In this document: positions 46,301 to 54,024 of the stretch, piece after piece
Layout of the letters: every line of letters begins with the position of its first letter
How positions within the stretch are numbered: position 1 is the first letter of the stretch
The notes under the pieces: model-generated
What the model saw: the letters and a program-made list of their open reading frames with translations, nothing else
The model's database searches: none
Told to the model about the DNA's origin: nothing
Assembly: GCA_905234685.1 (NCBI GenBank)
Contig: CAJOIR010000004.1
Span: 1 to 64,000 of the forward strand
Direction: 5' to 3'
Origin: Paludibacteraceae bacterium
GTDB taxonomy: Bacteria > Bacteroidota > Bacteroidia > Bacteroidales > Paludibacteraceae
DNA: 64,000 bases
Program-made: the position numbers and the translations under genes

Positions 46301-48142
46301 TCCCGAATACAAACCATCAAAGGCAGTATGCGCTATCTCTCGCACTTTAGGACCAATGCGGAAGAACGGCGAACCACCGCCCCAACGGCCTCCAAACGTA
46401 GCTGAATCGCATAGCACTTCAAGATTCTTAAAATAGGTATCCGCACTCAGTGTGGCGCCATAGAAGGCTTTCTTATTGATTTTCACAATGCCATTCTCCC
46501 AATCGCCATGTACGGGTTTGGTATGCGCAAAAGACTCCGTTTCCAATTCAACATGGTCGCTCTTGCAGACAATACCCCTATTCAAATCACACAGATAGAA
46601 AGCCCGTTTGCCTATTTTTTTCACGTTCTTGCCGATAACCAAATATTTGACATAGGTTACCTCGAACGCCTGATCCGGCACCACTTCCATCTTATCGCTC
46701 AGCACCACGGAATCAATCTTGCTATATATAAACGTATAAGGCGCAATCGCTTCTATATTATCGCCCAAAGTAATCTTCGAGAAATGACCCTTGCGATAGA
46801 ATGACATCCGTCGCATTGCCGTCACGGCATAAGTCTTACCTGTCTCCGGATCAGTTACTGAATCAGGAATCACCACTGCACCATTCTCTTCATTCATCCC
46901 GCCGTGCAGGTAGTCCAATATATCTGCCTTACCATTGGGCAACAAGCCGTATTTGTAGTCCCCAATCTCTTTTTCCTCGGCATCATACGGACGGACATTA
47001 ATCCACATATCCACATTATTGATATAGAGGGGTACCGATGAGAGACGATAGAATCCGTTTGTTTGTCCGCCCCAACCGTAGTTGAAATGGAAATAGTCAT
47101 TGGACGTATAGCCGTCGCATACCATAGCATGCCCGTCTCCTTCCTCCGGATACCCGGCATAGAGTACAGGACGCTTGGCATCCAGTTCGGCTTTCAAGGC
47201 TGCCTTTACGTTGGCAAGAGTAGCGCCATACACACTCTCTATCCCCGGCTCGTAGCCAAAATTCTCTATAAGCGCATTGGAAGCCCACCCTGTGGGACTG
47301 CCATTCGGCTGGCAATAAAGGGTAGCCATCGCTTTGCCTATATCCGCCATCAGATAGGCGACAGCAGTAGCCTGGGTGTTGTTATAACTGATATATTCAC
47401 TACTCATCCCGTAACTCCAACCGTAATAATCAAGCATGTTGTCCCAGTCATACACGTGCCCCGAGAAATCCTCATATATATTGCCGTTCTCTTGCGACCA
47501 ACCAACATAGATCTGCCCTTTGCTCTGTTTCGGCCACTTCCAATAGTACATCACCTGCGCCACGGCTGTCGGCACACAACCGGTGTAGCATTGACCCGGC
47601 GTGAGCATATTATACGGACTTATCTGATTCCATTTTGCGGTCAACAGCGGTTCTACAATCATATTGCCGAGATATGACGGCGTATATCCCCAACTGTCCT
47701 CTACACCCCCTATGCGCCTGGGGCGTGTGCGCGCCAAAGAAGGGTCGTTACGCAAGCTATCGATACCATCGGAATACTCCTTCAACAGGTCAAGGAACTG
47801 AACCGGCGCATTGTCGATATCAAAGGAACCATGGTCGCAGTAACCGAGGATCTCCGATACTGCGCCGGACTCACCGGACACTACCACGAAGCCCTGATTA
47901 TCGCCGAAGTTGACGATATACACATTATCCTTGTCGGCGGCCACGCGCGATGGCATCTTATGCGCGATAGAAGGCGCAATCTTTGTGCCTTTTGGCGCTT
48001 TGCGGATGGCTTTCTGCGCCGTCTGGTCATGCTGCACAAAATCATTGGCTATCCGGATTGCCTCTTCCGGCATAATGTCCGCTGCCATCAAAAAACTGAA
48101 TACTGACAGCTGAATACTGATAGCTAAAAGAAACCGTTTCAT
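43328..48142 (-). CDS. Giant C10 (streptopain-type) cysteine protease, copy 2 (1604 aa)
   Basis: Signal peptide (1-20), then a SpeB-like propeptide (about 22-135, NVYIVNFGDNQGFVVVSGE). The C10 domain has catalytic Cys189 (TGCVPTAVAQVMYYWKW) and His338 (GDGHAMVCDGY) followed by FHFNYGWGGQTNGFY. Next come BspA-like LRRs (about 420-770), a ZU5-like beta region (about 835-960, ending TDHLSFYSL), and about 645 residues I do not recognise. That last region has a hydrophobic Gly/Ala-rich stretch at about 1084-1115 (PVMAASMSLVAFIGVALEKFG). There is no T9SS tail at the C-terminus. It is paralogous to 48675-53513 along its length. The ATG overlaps the small gene upstream by 4 nt. The target is unknown; known C10 enzymes degrade host proteins. 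Confidence 0.85.
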   Translation of the reverse strand: MKRFLLAISIQLSVFSFLMAADIMPEEAIRIANDFVQHDQTAQKAIRKAPKGTKIAPSIAHKMPSRVAADKDNVYIVNFGDNQGFVVVSGESGAVSEILGYCDHGSFDIDNAPVQFLDLLKEYSDGIDSLRNDPSLARTRPRRIGGVEDSWGYTPSYLGNMIVEPLLTAKWNQISPYNMLTPGQCYTGCVPTAVAQVMYYWKWPKQSKGQIYVGWSQENGNIYEDFSGHVYDWDNMLDYYGWSYGMSSEYISYNNTQATAVAYLMADIGKAMATLYCQPNGSPTGWASNALIENFGYEPGIESVYGATLANVKAALKAELDAKRPVLYAGYPEEGDGHAMVCDGYTSNDYFHFNYGWGGQTNGFYRLSSVPLYINNVDMWINVRPYDAEEKEIGDYKYGLLPNGKADILDYLHGGMNEENGAVVIPDSVTDPETGKTYAVTAMRRMSFYRKGHFSKITLGDNIEAIAPYTFIYSKIDSVVLSDKMEVVPDQAFEVTYVKYLVIGKNVKKIGKRAFYLCDLNRGIVCKSDHVELETESFAHTKPVHGDWENGIVKINKKAFYGATLSADTYFKNLEVLCDSATFGGRWGGGSPFFRIGPKVREIAHTAFDGLYSGSAVPYLIVDTLNPYFSDDFYPIIYNKDTTKIIIALSYPGSREWPGRILKMEPGCVRERCSFWIPPTVVDMEGAFKDCPEPKYNYADITCPILVPPVISDATFSDEMFADESKMIYLYVPAGTEELYAEAPGWRKFAMKDNARILAMYDADFTPLPPQDLNYHMQLHGDSVKTSAAVSDVNKMRMTEDPNGNPLVTLSVNGREDISVPANRVDSITFKPGFVYENAEIFTLNDSNLTVEAQKCSITFDATTFDDSVQICVRNSVLLPRPSEGVTGGIGIDISMLTDAGLVHEMSGIAKITIPFQVPADQAVGAAYYNEQTGEWEPVLLEYSRETGIATIKTDHLSFYSLVTFINERSKGELFEALREIPALYAWDEGTKLLLKILESDDPKVEEALQFKNEMSLWQSLGLDGFYNGAVSISEPLFNFKPEAIDNAVSIMGEIGTAMTILDVVRADLQGDNIGVAANTLKVIMAKTAGAAASYIGTPVMAASMSLVAFIGVALEKFGTAVQNFKMDYFRSAYRYYYSMEGYRALSPDSRYNKDINGKDKPHGYFRTTKDWYDYFYPAFVEANMNETRLQSYIEQSVRVYCDQFWDETTDLQTWAFAEARRQGFQSFWDSTEELRKQISDEYFAELMNGTMVSVFAALREKQIVQAGNRAAAKINGMAKWMNKKVAFRIIDSSCKEGGKSQFAGRMIGFDNLPDDLVDPESWRKPIGEDGKVPLGWFTTYALVRNMMPFQITLFDENGEPEKVFDFQLDGKGEKTIIDIDPATQGVRATTKHLDNLKLKHSPDTLRLPISGYDLEERYWDVQELFVYMDDSLNYFKPARWRTELEKYFNAHDFITVDTLDNFTIGDDIAGKFVGDSASGKFTINTDYKFFLKTAQQFLDTWNNPKAELWERVQELLSGSVKHQIACQYTIKRRKVEDTVEYDIRYSGEGAFDFTARYVNHYGVVIDWLSEIDGLTQTLTMDDIGVGTDSKGGDVKLQYQVTLR

Positions 48143-48612
48143 TGTGCGATAAATTTAAAGGTGATACTTCCGTTAGAGAGGATGTACGCATGACCGCTGA
48201 GTCCCTGCGTAGAGATGATAGCATCGCCGTTTCCGTCCAACCGGTATTGCGCAGTGAGCGTACCTGATACCGTGTAGATATTGACCAGCGAGTTCGGCTC
48301 TCCACCTTCGACGACGAGACTACCATCGCGGAAGGAAAAGCGTTTGTCCTTGACCACCTCGTCAACACCTTCCGGCATATTGGCCTTCTCGAACTGGAGT
48401 TTCTTCAACTGCGAGATCGGGTACTGCACCGTGGTCTTGGTGGTGGTTAATACCAGGTCCGTGGCTGTGTACGTCACTTCGGGCTGGTCTGCAAATGCAA
48501 ACAGCGCCTTTTGTCCGTCCGTCTGATAGACGGCTACTACATTCTGCTCCTCTGCTGAAACATGCAGTACGGCAGCCAGTAAAAGGGTGAATAAGAATAC
48601 GATCTTTCTCAT
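48139..48612 (-). CDS. Small secreted protein with T9SS-like tail, partner of copy 2 (157 aa)
   Basis: Signal peptide (1-20), then a beta-rich domain (NVVAVYQTDGQKALFAFADQPEVTYTATDLVLTT), then a C-terminal sorting-like region (VNIYTVSGTLTAQYRLDGNG...LSGHAYILSNGSITFKF). It is nearly identical to the 159-aa protein at 53510-53989. The stop overlaps the giant-protease ATG (ATGA), so the two products should be made in proportion. It could be an inhibitor, chaperone or surface anchor for the protease; C10 proteases in Bacteroides fragilis have adjacent inhibitor genes (family knowledge), but I see no clear inhibitor fold here. Confidence 0.78.
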   Translation of the reverse strand: MRKIVFLFTLLLAAVLHVSAEEQNVVAVYQTDGQKALFAFADQPEVTYTATDLVLTTTKTTVQYPISQLKKLQFEKANMPEGVDEVVKDKRFSFRDGSLVVEGGEPNSLVNIYTVSGTLTAQYRLDGNGDAIISTQGLSGHAYILSNGSITFKFIAQ

Positions 48613-48674
48613 TGTTTTATGTTATTACGTGATTTTGCTAGCAAAGAGAGAGAAGGGGAGATTTGCTCAAATTG

Positions 48675-51600
48675 CTATTTGAGGGTGACTTGGTATTCGA
48701 GGGTCACATCTCCACCATCAGAGGACGTACCGATACCGATATCGTTCATAAACAAAGGGTCGGGTTGGTAAGAATTACTTTCTTCAAACATCGTTTCCCA
48801 ATCAATACTTTTATTGTATTTGTTGATATGCCGTGCGGTCATATCAAAGGCTCCTTGTCCGGTGTAAGTCACGTCATACTCATCTTGGTCACCCGTCTGT
48901 CTGCGTTTGATCTTATAGCTGCAGGCAATCTGGTGTTTGCACGAACCGTTTAACAGTATCTTTATTCTCTCTAACTTATCTGTGTTCGGGTTATTCCACA
49001 TATCGAGGTACTGCTGGGCTGTACGGATAAAGAACTTATAGTCGGTATTGATAATGAAGGTTCCCGAAGCCGAATCGCCTACAAACTTACCGGCTATGTC
49101 ATCACCGATGGTGAAATTACCGGTGGTATCGACCGTAATGAAATCATGATTATTGAAGAAACGCTCCACCTCGGTACACCAGCGAACCCGATTCTGGTAT
49201 CGATTGGTTTTTTCGTCCATATAAACAACCTCTCCATTCAGAGGATCCCGATATATGTCATCCATATCAATACCGGCGAAGTAGAAGGACACGGTTTCCG
49301 GTTTGTAGGTTAGATGAAGATCATCCAGATGTTTGTTCTCCACCTTCACACCATCCGTAGCCAGATCGAGGTGAATGGTCTTTTTCTCTGCCTCACCGTC
49401 TATCTCGAATTCAAAATCTTTGACTGCCTCACCGGCACGGTTATAGAGCGTGATCTTGAACGGCACCATATTGCGCACCAACGCATAGGTGGTGAACCAT
49501 CCTAAAGCGACCTTACCGTCGTTACCGATTGTTTTACGCCATTTGTCCGGATCCGCTACATTCTCGTCAATGACAGGGAAACCGATGGAATATCCGGCGA
49601 AAGAGGACGGTTGATCTTCCTTAACAGAAGAGTCAACAATCAGGAATCCCACTTTCTTATTCATCATCTGTGCCAGGTTGTTGATTCTTGCCACAGATCG
49701 GTTGTAGGCTTGTACAATCTGCTGTCTGCGCAGCGCCGTAAAGACACTCACCAGTTCGCCGTTCATCAAATCAGCAAACAGTTCATCGGAGATCTGTTGC
49801 TCTTGTGCGTCTGTCAGCTCCTGCGCGGGTCGGTTCCAACCACTCTGTTGGGCAATCATCATGCAGTAGTCTTGTACGGCAGAGTTCTCCTCCCAGTACT
49901 GGTCGCAATACATGCGTACGGATTGTTCTATATAGCGCATCAGACGGTCCGCATCCCAGTCCGTTTCCAGGAACACGGGATAGAAATAGTCGTACCAGTC
50001 TTTGGCTGTACGGTAATAACCGTGCGGTTTGTCTCTTCCTTGTGCATCTTTATTAAACTTCGAATCCGCCCTATTAGCGACACTGCCATCCAAGCTATAG
50101 TAATAGCGGTATGCCCGGCGGAAATAATCCATCTTGATGTCTTGGATATAGGTGCCGAACTTATCCAACGCCACACCGATGAAGGCTACCAAAGACATCG
50201 AAGCAGCCATGACAGGCGTGCCGATAGCTGTAGCCGCTACACCCGCCGTTCGGGCCATGATCACTTTGAGTGTACCCGAAGCGACGGCTATCTGATCGCC
50301 GTGCAGGTCAGCACGAACGACATCCAGCACGGTCAATGCCGTACCGATATGTCCCATGAGGGTAACTGCATCGTCGAGGGCTTTGGGTTTGAAGTTAAAC
50401 AACGGATCCGCAATAGCTATCGCACCGTTATAAAAACCGTCCAATCCTACCGACTGCCACAGACTCATCTCATTCTTAAACTGGAATTTCTGCTCTATTT
50501 CCGGATCGTCCGAACTGAGTATCTCTAACAGTTTCTTGGTGGCTTCGTCCCAAGTGTACAGGATTGGATATTCTCCCTTCATGGCTTCCATCAACTCATC
50601 TTTCGTGCCTGTTTTGAGGACGGATACAAAGGCATAGTAAGAGAGGTGGTCGGTCATGATCGTTGCCACACCTGCATCTCTGTCGTATTCCACATAAACC
50701 GGCTCCCATTCGCCTGTCTGCTCATTGTAGTAAGCTGCTCCAATAGCCTGATCTGCAGGAACTTTGTAAGGAACGGAGATAGTTGCCACGCCGCTTAACT
50801 CATGTACTCGTCCTGAGTCATTGAGCATACTGATGTCAATGCCGATACCACCGGTCACGCCTTCCATCGGACGAGGCAGCAGTACAGAATTGCGTACGCA
50901 TATCTGCGCATGTTCATCAAAAGTAGTGGGATCAAACGAGATGGAACATTTCTGTGCTTCGACCGTCAAGGACGAATCATTAAGTTCAAAGATCTCCGCT
51001 CCTTCATACACAAAGCCGGGCACGAAGATGATACTGTCTATGTTCGATACAGGTGTCTGCAAATCCACCCGTCCGTTGACGCGCAGCGTCACCGTTGCTT
51101 CACCGTTCTCTTCGGTCATGCGCATACTGCTCACATCGGCAATCGGCGCTGCAATATGAAGAGAGTCACCGTGAATCTTCATCTGATATTGCAGATCCTG
51201 CGGAGGAATCGGGACAAAATCTTCCTCATACATCGCTTCGATATGGTAGGATCCGAACTTCCGCCATCCCGGAGCTTCTGCATAGAGAGCCTCCGTACCT
51301 TCCGGCACCCGGAGGTACAGATGCGCTTCCTCGCTCGTGAAAAGTGCATCCGGGAACGTGGCATCCGAGATAGCAGGCGGCACCATATGCTGACAAATGA
51401 TTGTGGTGGTGTATTTCGGAGGCATACAGTCCTTGAAAGCACCTTCCATATCCACCACCGTAGGCGGAATGGTCATACTGCTTATTGCGCCACGCATACA
51501 GCCTGGTTCCATCTTGAGCACTTTGGTCATATTGAGGAAATCAGCGCGTTTTAATACCAAATGAACGGTAGTGGTGTCTTTATTGTAAATGATCGGCTCT

Positions 51601-53513
51601 TGATCCGAAGTAAAATACAGGTTGTCGTTATGGACACGCAGCATAGGGATATTCCATCCTCCGTCAAAGCCGTCAAAAGCAGAAGGCGCTATCTCACGCA
51701 CTTTGGGACCGATAGTGAAATCCAGCACACCACTACTTCCCCACATAACACCGCTGATAGCCGAGTCACCCAGTACTTCCAGATTCTCGAAATAGGTATC
51801 CTTATCCAACTTTGCTCCGGCAAAAGCCCGTTTGCCGATCTTCACAATACAGTTTTCCCAGTCGCCACGATTGAGACGTGCATTGACGAAGCATTCCCGC
51901 TCCAGTTCCACTCTCGGACTCTTGCAAACAATATCCTTGACCGGACAGGCATAAAAAGCACGAGCACCGATTTGCTTGATATTGGCTCCTATGGTCAGAT
52001 GTTTGACATTCGTTACCTGGAAGGCCTCTTCCGGTACAACTTCCATCTTGTCGCTTAGCACCAAAGTGTCGATATTCGTATATACGAACGAGAATCGGTC
52101 GATTGCTTCGATATTGTTTCCCATCACCATCTTCGTGAAGTCGCCTTTGCGGAAGAAGGCCTGCTTGATGATATGCGTTACGGCATAAGAGATACCCGTA
52201 TCTTCATCCGTGACGGAATCCGGAATGACCAGTTCGCCGTTTTGCACACCGATTCCTCCGCCCATATATTCCACAATATCTGCGGTGCCGTTGGGCAACA
52301 AACCGTATTTGATGCCGTCTATCTCTTTCTCGATCGCATCATACGGACGGACGTTGGTCCATATTTCCACATAATGGATAAAGGAAGGTACCGCCGACAA
52401 TTTATAGAAGCCGTCTGTCTGTCCGCCCCATCCGTAATTAAAGTGGAAATAGTGATTCGCTGTATAACCGTCGCAGACGAGTGCATGACCGTCGCCTTGT
52501 GCCGGATCTCCGACATAGAGAACAGGACGCTTCTCATCCAATTCCGCGATGAGCGCACTTTTTACATTGGCGGCCATATCTCCGTGAACATATTGTATTC
52601 CAGGCTGAAAACCGAAATTCTGTATTAGCGCATCGGCTTGAAAAAAGGTAGTACTTCCCTTCTCTTGGCAATAACTCGTACGCATCGCTGTTCCCACATC
52701 CGCCATCAGTTTGGCAACGGCATTCACATGTATGTCGTCATAACTCATAACCTCATTGGTGACGGGACTCCATCCGTAATAATCCAGCATATGGTCCCAG
52801 TCATAGACATGGCCGGAGAAATCAATCATACCTCGCGTTCCGTCCGGCCGTAAACCATAGACAGAGTCTTTGCTCATTTTCGGCCATTTCCAATAGTTCA
52901 TCACCTGCGCTACTGCCGTCGGCACACAACCTGTTGGGCAATGCCCTCCGTAAGTGCCGATATAAGCCTCACCGGAATTAGTGGGACATTGGTTGTTGTA
53001 TGGTGCCCACTGGTTCCAAGTAGTCGTGAGCAGCGGACCAACCACGATATCGCCGATATACGAAGGATAGTTGGCTTTCACACGCGCAGGCGCTTGCTGA
53101 CGTGCCAACGACGGATCCTGACGCAAGCTGTCGATACCATCAGAATATTCCTTTAATAGGTCGAGGAACTGAATCGGCGCATCCTCGTAACTGAACGAAC
53201 CATGGTCGCAATAACCGAGAATATCCGATACAGCACCGTCTTCACCCGATACGACTACAAAGCCTTGATCGTTACCGAGATTGACAATATAGACATTATC
53301 TTTGTTGGTTGCTACGCGTGAGGGCATACGATGCGCGATAGACGGCGCAATCTTTGTGCCTTTTGGCGCTTTGCGGATGGCTTTCTGCGCCGTCTTATCT
53401 TGCTGTACAAATGTATTGGCTATCTGAATTGCCTGCTCCGGCAGAATATCTGCGGCTTGAATCGAAAAGACAAGAGCTAAGAGCCCAGAGCCCAGAGTTA
53501 AAAGACGTCTCAT
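48675..53513 (-). CDS. Giant C10 (streptopain-type) cysteine protease, copy 1 (1612 aa)
   Basis: Same architecture as 43328-48142: signal peptide, SpeB-like propeptide, C10 domain with Cys196 (TGCVPTAVAQVMNYWKW) and His343 (GDGHALVCDGY) plus NYGWGGQTDGFY, LRRs, a ZU5-like region, and the unrecognised C-terminal part. That part shares long near-identical runs with copy 2, such as DKPHGYxRTxKDWYDYFYP and FTIGDDIAGKFVGDSASG. A hydrophobic Ala/Gly stretch recurs (PVMAASMSLVAFIGVALDKFG). Both catalytic residues are intact, so it is probably active. The next small gene begins 62 nt downstream, so one transcript for all is likely. Confidence 0.85.
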   Translation of the reverse strand: MRRLLTLGSGLLALVFSIQAADILPEQAIQIANTFVQQDKTAQKAIRKAPKGTKIAPSIAHRMPSRVATNKDNVYIVNLGNDQGFVVVSGEDGAVSDILGYCDHGSFSYEDAPIQFLDLLKEYSDGIDSLRQDPSLARQQAPARVKANYPSYIGDIVVGPLLTTTWNQWAPYNNQCPTNSGEAYIGTYGGHCPTGCVPTAVAQVMNYWKWPKMSKDSVYGLRPDGTRGMIDFSGHVYDWDHMLDYYGWSPVTNEVMSYDDIHVNAVAKLMADVGTAMRTSYCQEKGSTTFFQADALIQNFGFQPGIQYVHGDMAANVKSALIAELDEKRPVLYVGDPAQGDGHALVCDGYTANHYFHFNYGWGGQTDGFYKLSAVPSFIHYVEIWTNVRPYDAIEKEIDGIKYGLLPNGTADIVEYMGGGIGVQNGELVIPDSVTDEDTGISYAVTHIIKQAFFRKGDFTKMVMGNNIEAIDRFSFVYTNIDTLVLSDKMEVVPEEAFQVTNVKHLTIGANIKQIGARAFYACPVKDIVCKSPRVELERECFVNARLNRGDWENCIVKIGKRAFAGAKLDKDTYFENLEVLGDSAISGVMWGSSGVLDFTIGPKVREIAPSAFDGFDGGWNIPMLRVHNDNLYFTSDQEPIIYNKDTTTVHLVLKRADFLNMTKVLKMEPGCMRGAISSMTIPPTVVDMEGAFKDCMPPKYTTTIICQHMVPPAISDATFPDALFTSEEAHLYLRVPEGTEALYAEAPGWRKFGSYHIEAMYEEDFVPIPPQDLQYQMKIHGDSLHIAAPIADVSSMRMTEENGEATVTLRVNGRVDLQTPVSNIDSIIFVPGFVYEGAEIFELNDSSLTVEAQKCSISFDPTTFDEHAQICVRNSVLLPRPMEGVTGGIGIDISMLNDSGRVHELSGVATISVPYKVPADQAIGAAYYNEQTGEWEPVYVEYDRDAGVATIMTDHLSYYAFVSVLKTGTKDELMEAMKGEYPILYTWDEATKKLLEILSSDDPEIEQKFQFKNEMSLWQSVGLDGFYNGAIAIADPLFNFKPKALDDAVTLMGHIGTALTVLDVVRADLHGDQIAVASGTLKVIMARTAGVAATAIGTPVMAASMSLVAFIGVALDKFGTYIQDIKMDYFRRAYRYYYSLDGSVANRADSKFNKDAQGRDKPHGYYRTAKDWYDYFYPVFLETDWDADRLMRYIEQSVRMYCDQYWEENSAVQDYCMMIAQQSGWNRPAQELTDAQEQQISDELFADLMNGELVSVFTALRRQQIVQAYNRSVARINNLAQMMNKKVGFLIVDSSVKEDQPSSFAGYSIGFPVIDENVADPDKWRKTIGNDGKVALGWFTTYALVRNMVPFKITLYNRAGEAVKDFEFEIDGEAEKKTIHLDLATDGVKVENKHLDDLHLTYKPETVSFYFAGIDMDDIYRDPLNGEVVYMDEKTNRYQNRVRWCTEVERFFNNHDFITVDTTGNFTIGDDIAGKFVGDSASGTFIINTDYKFFIRTAQQYLDMWNNPNTDKLERIKILLNGSCKHQIACSYKIKRRQTGDQDEYDVTYTGQGAFDMTARHINKYNKSIDWETMFEESNSYQPDPLFMNDIGIGTSSDGGDVTLEYQVTLK

Positions 53514-53989
53514 GGTAACATGAATTTAAAAGTGAGACTTCCGTTAGAGAATATATACGCATTGCCGCTAAGTCCATGCATCTGGATGATGGCATCACCA
53601 TTCCCGTCCAACCGGTATTGTGCAGTGAGCGTACCTGATACCGTGTAGATATTGACCAGTGAGTTCGGCTCTCCACCTTCGACGACAATACTACCATCGC
53701 GGAAGGAAAAGCGTTTGTCCTTGACCACCTCGTCAACACCTTCCGGCATATCTGCGGTCTCGAACTGGATCTTCTTCAAGTGTGCAATAGGATACTGCAC
53801 CGAGGTCTTAGTGGTCGTCAGCACCAAGTCCGTTGTGGTGTACGTCATTTCGGGCTGGTCTGCAAACGCAAACAGTGTCTTTTGTCCGTCCAGCTGATAT
53901 ACGGCTACCACGTTCTGCTCTGTCGCAAAGGCAGAGAGAGTAACCGACAGGACGGTTGTTGCGAAAAAAAAGATTCGTTTCAATATCAT
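53510..53989 (-). CDS. Small secreted protein with T9SS-like tail, partner of copy 1 (159 aa)
   Basis: Signal peptide (about 1-22), a beta-rich domain (NVVAVYQLDGQKTLFAFADQPEMTYTTTDLVLTT), then a sorting-like tail (LVNIYTVSGTLTAQYRLDGNG). It overlaps the 1612-aa protease gene by 4 nt (ATGA). The central part is almost the same as the other small gene at the DNA level, with 61 identical nt at 53691-53751 and 48320-48380. It follows the BspA-like gene by 35 nt, so it is probably in that operon. Function unknown. Confidence 0.78.
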   Translation of the reverse strand: MILKRIFFFATTVLSVTLSAFATEQNVVAVYQLDGQKTLFAFADQPEMTYTTTDLVLTTTKTSVQYPIAHLKKIQFETADMPEGVDEVVKDKRFSFRDGSIVVEGGEPNSLVNIYTVSGTLTAQYRLDGNGDAIIQMHGLSGNAYIFSNGSLTFKFMLP

Positions 53990-54024
53990 AGGGATGTAAT
54001 TTTCAAAAAGTTCATGCAGTCTGT

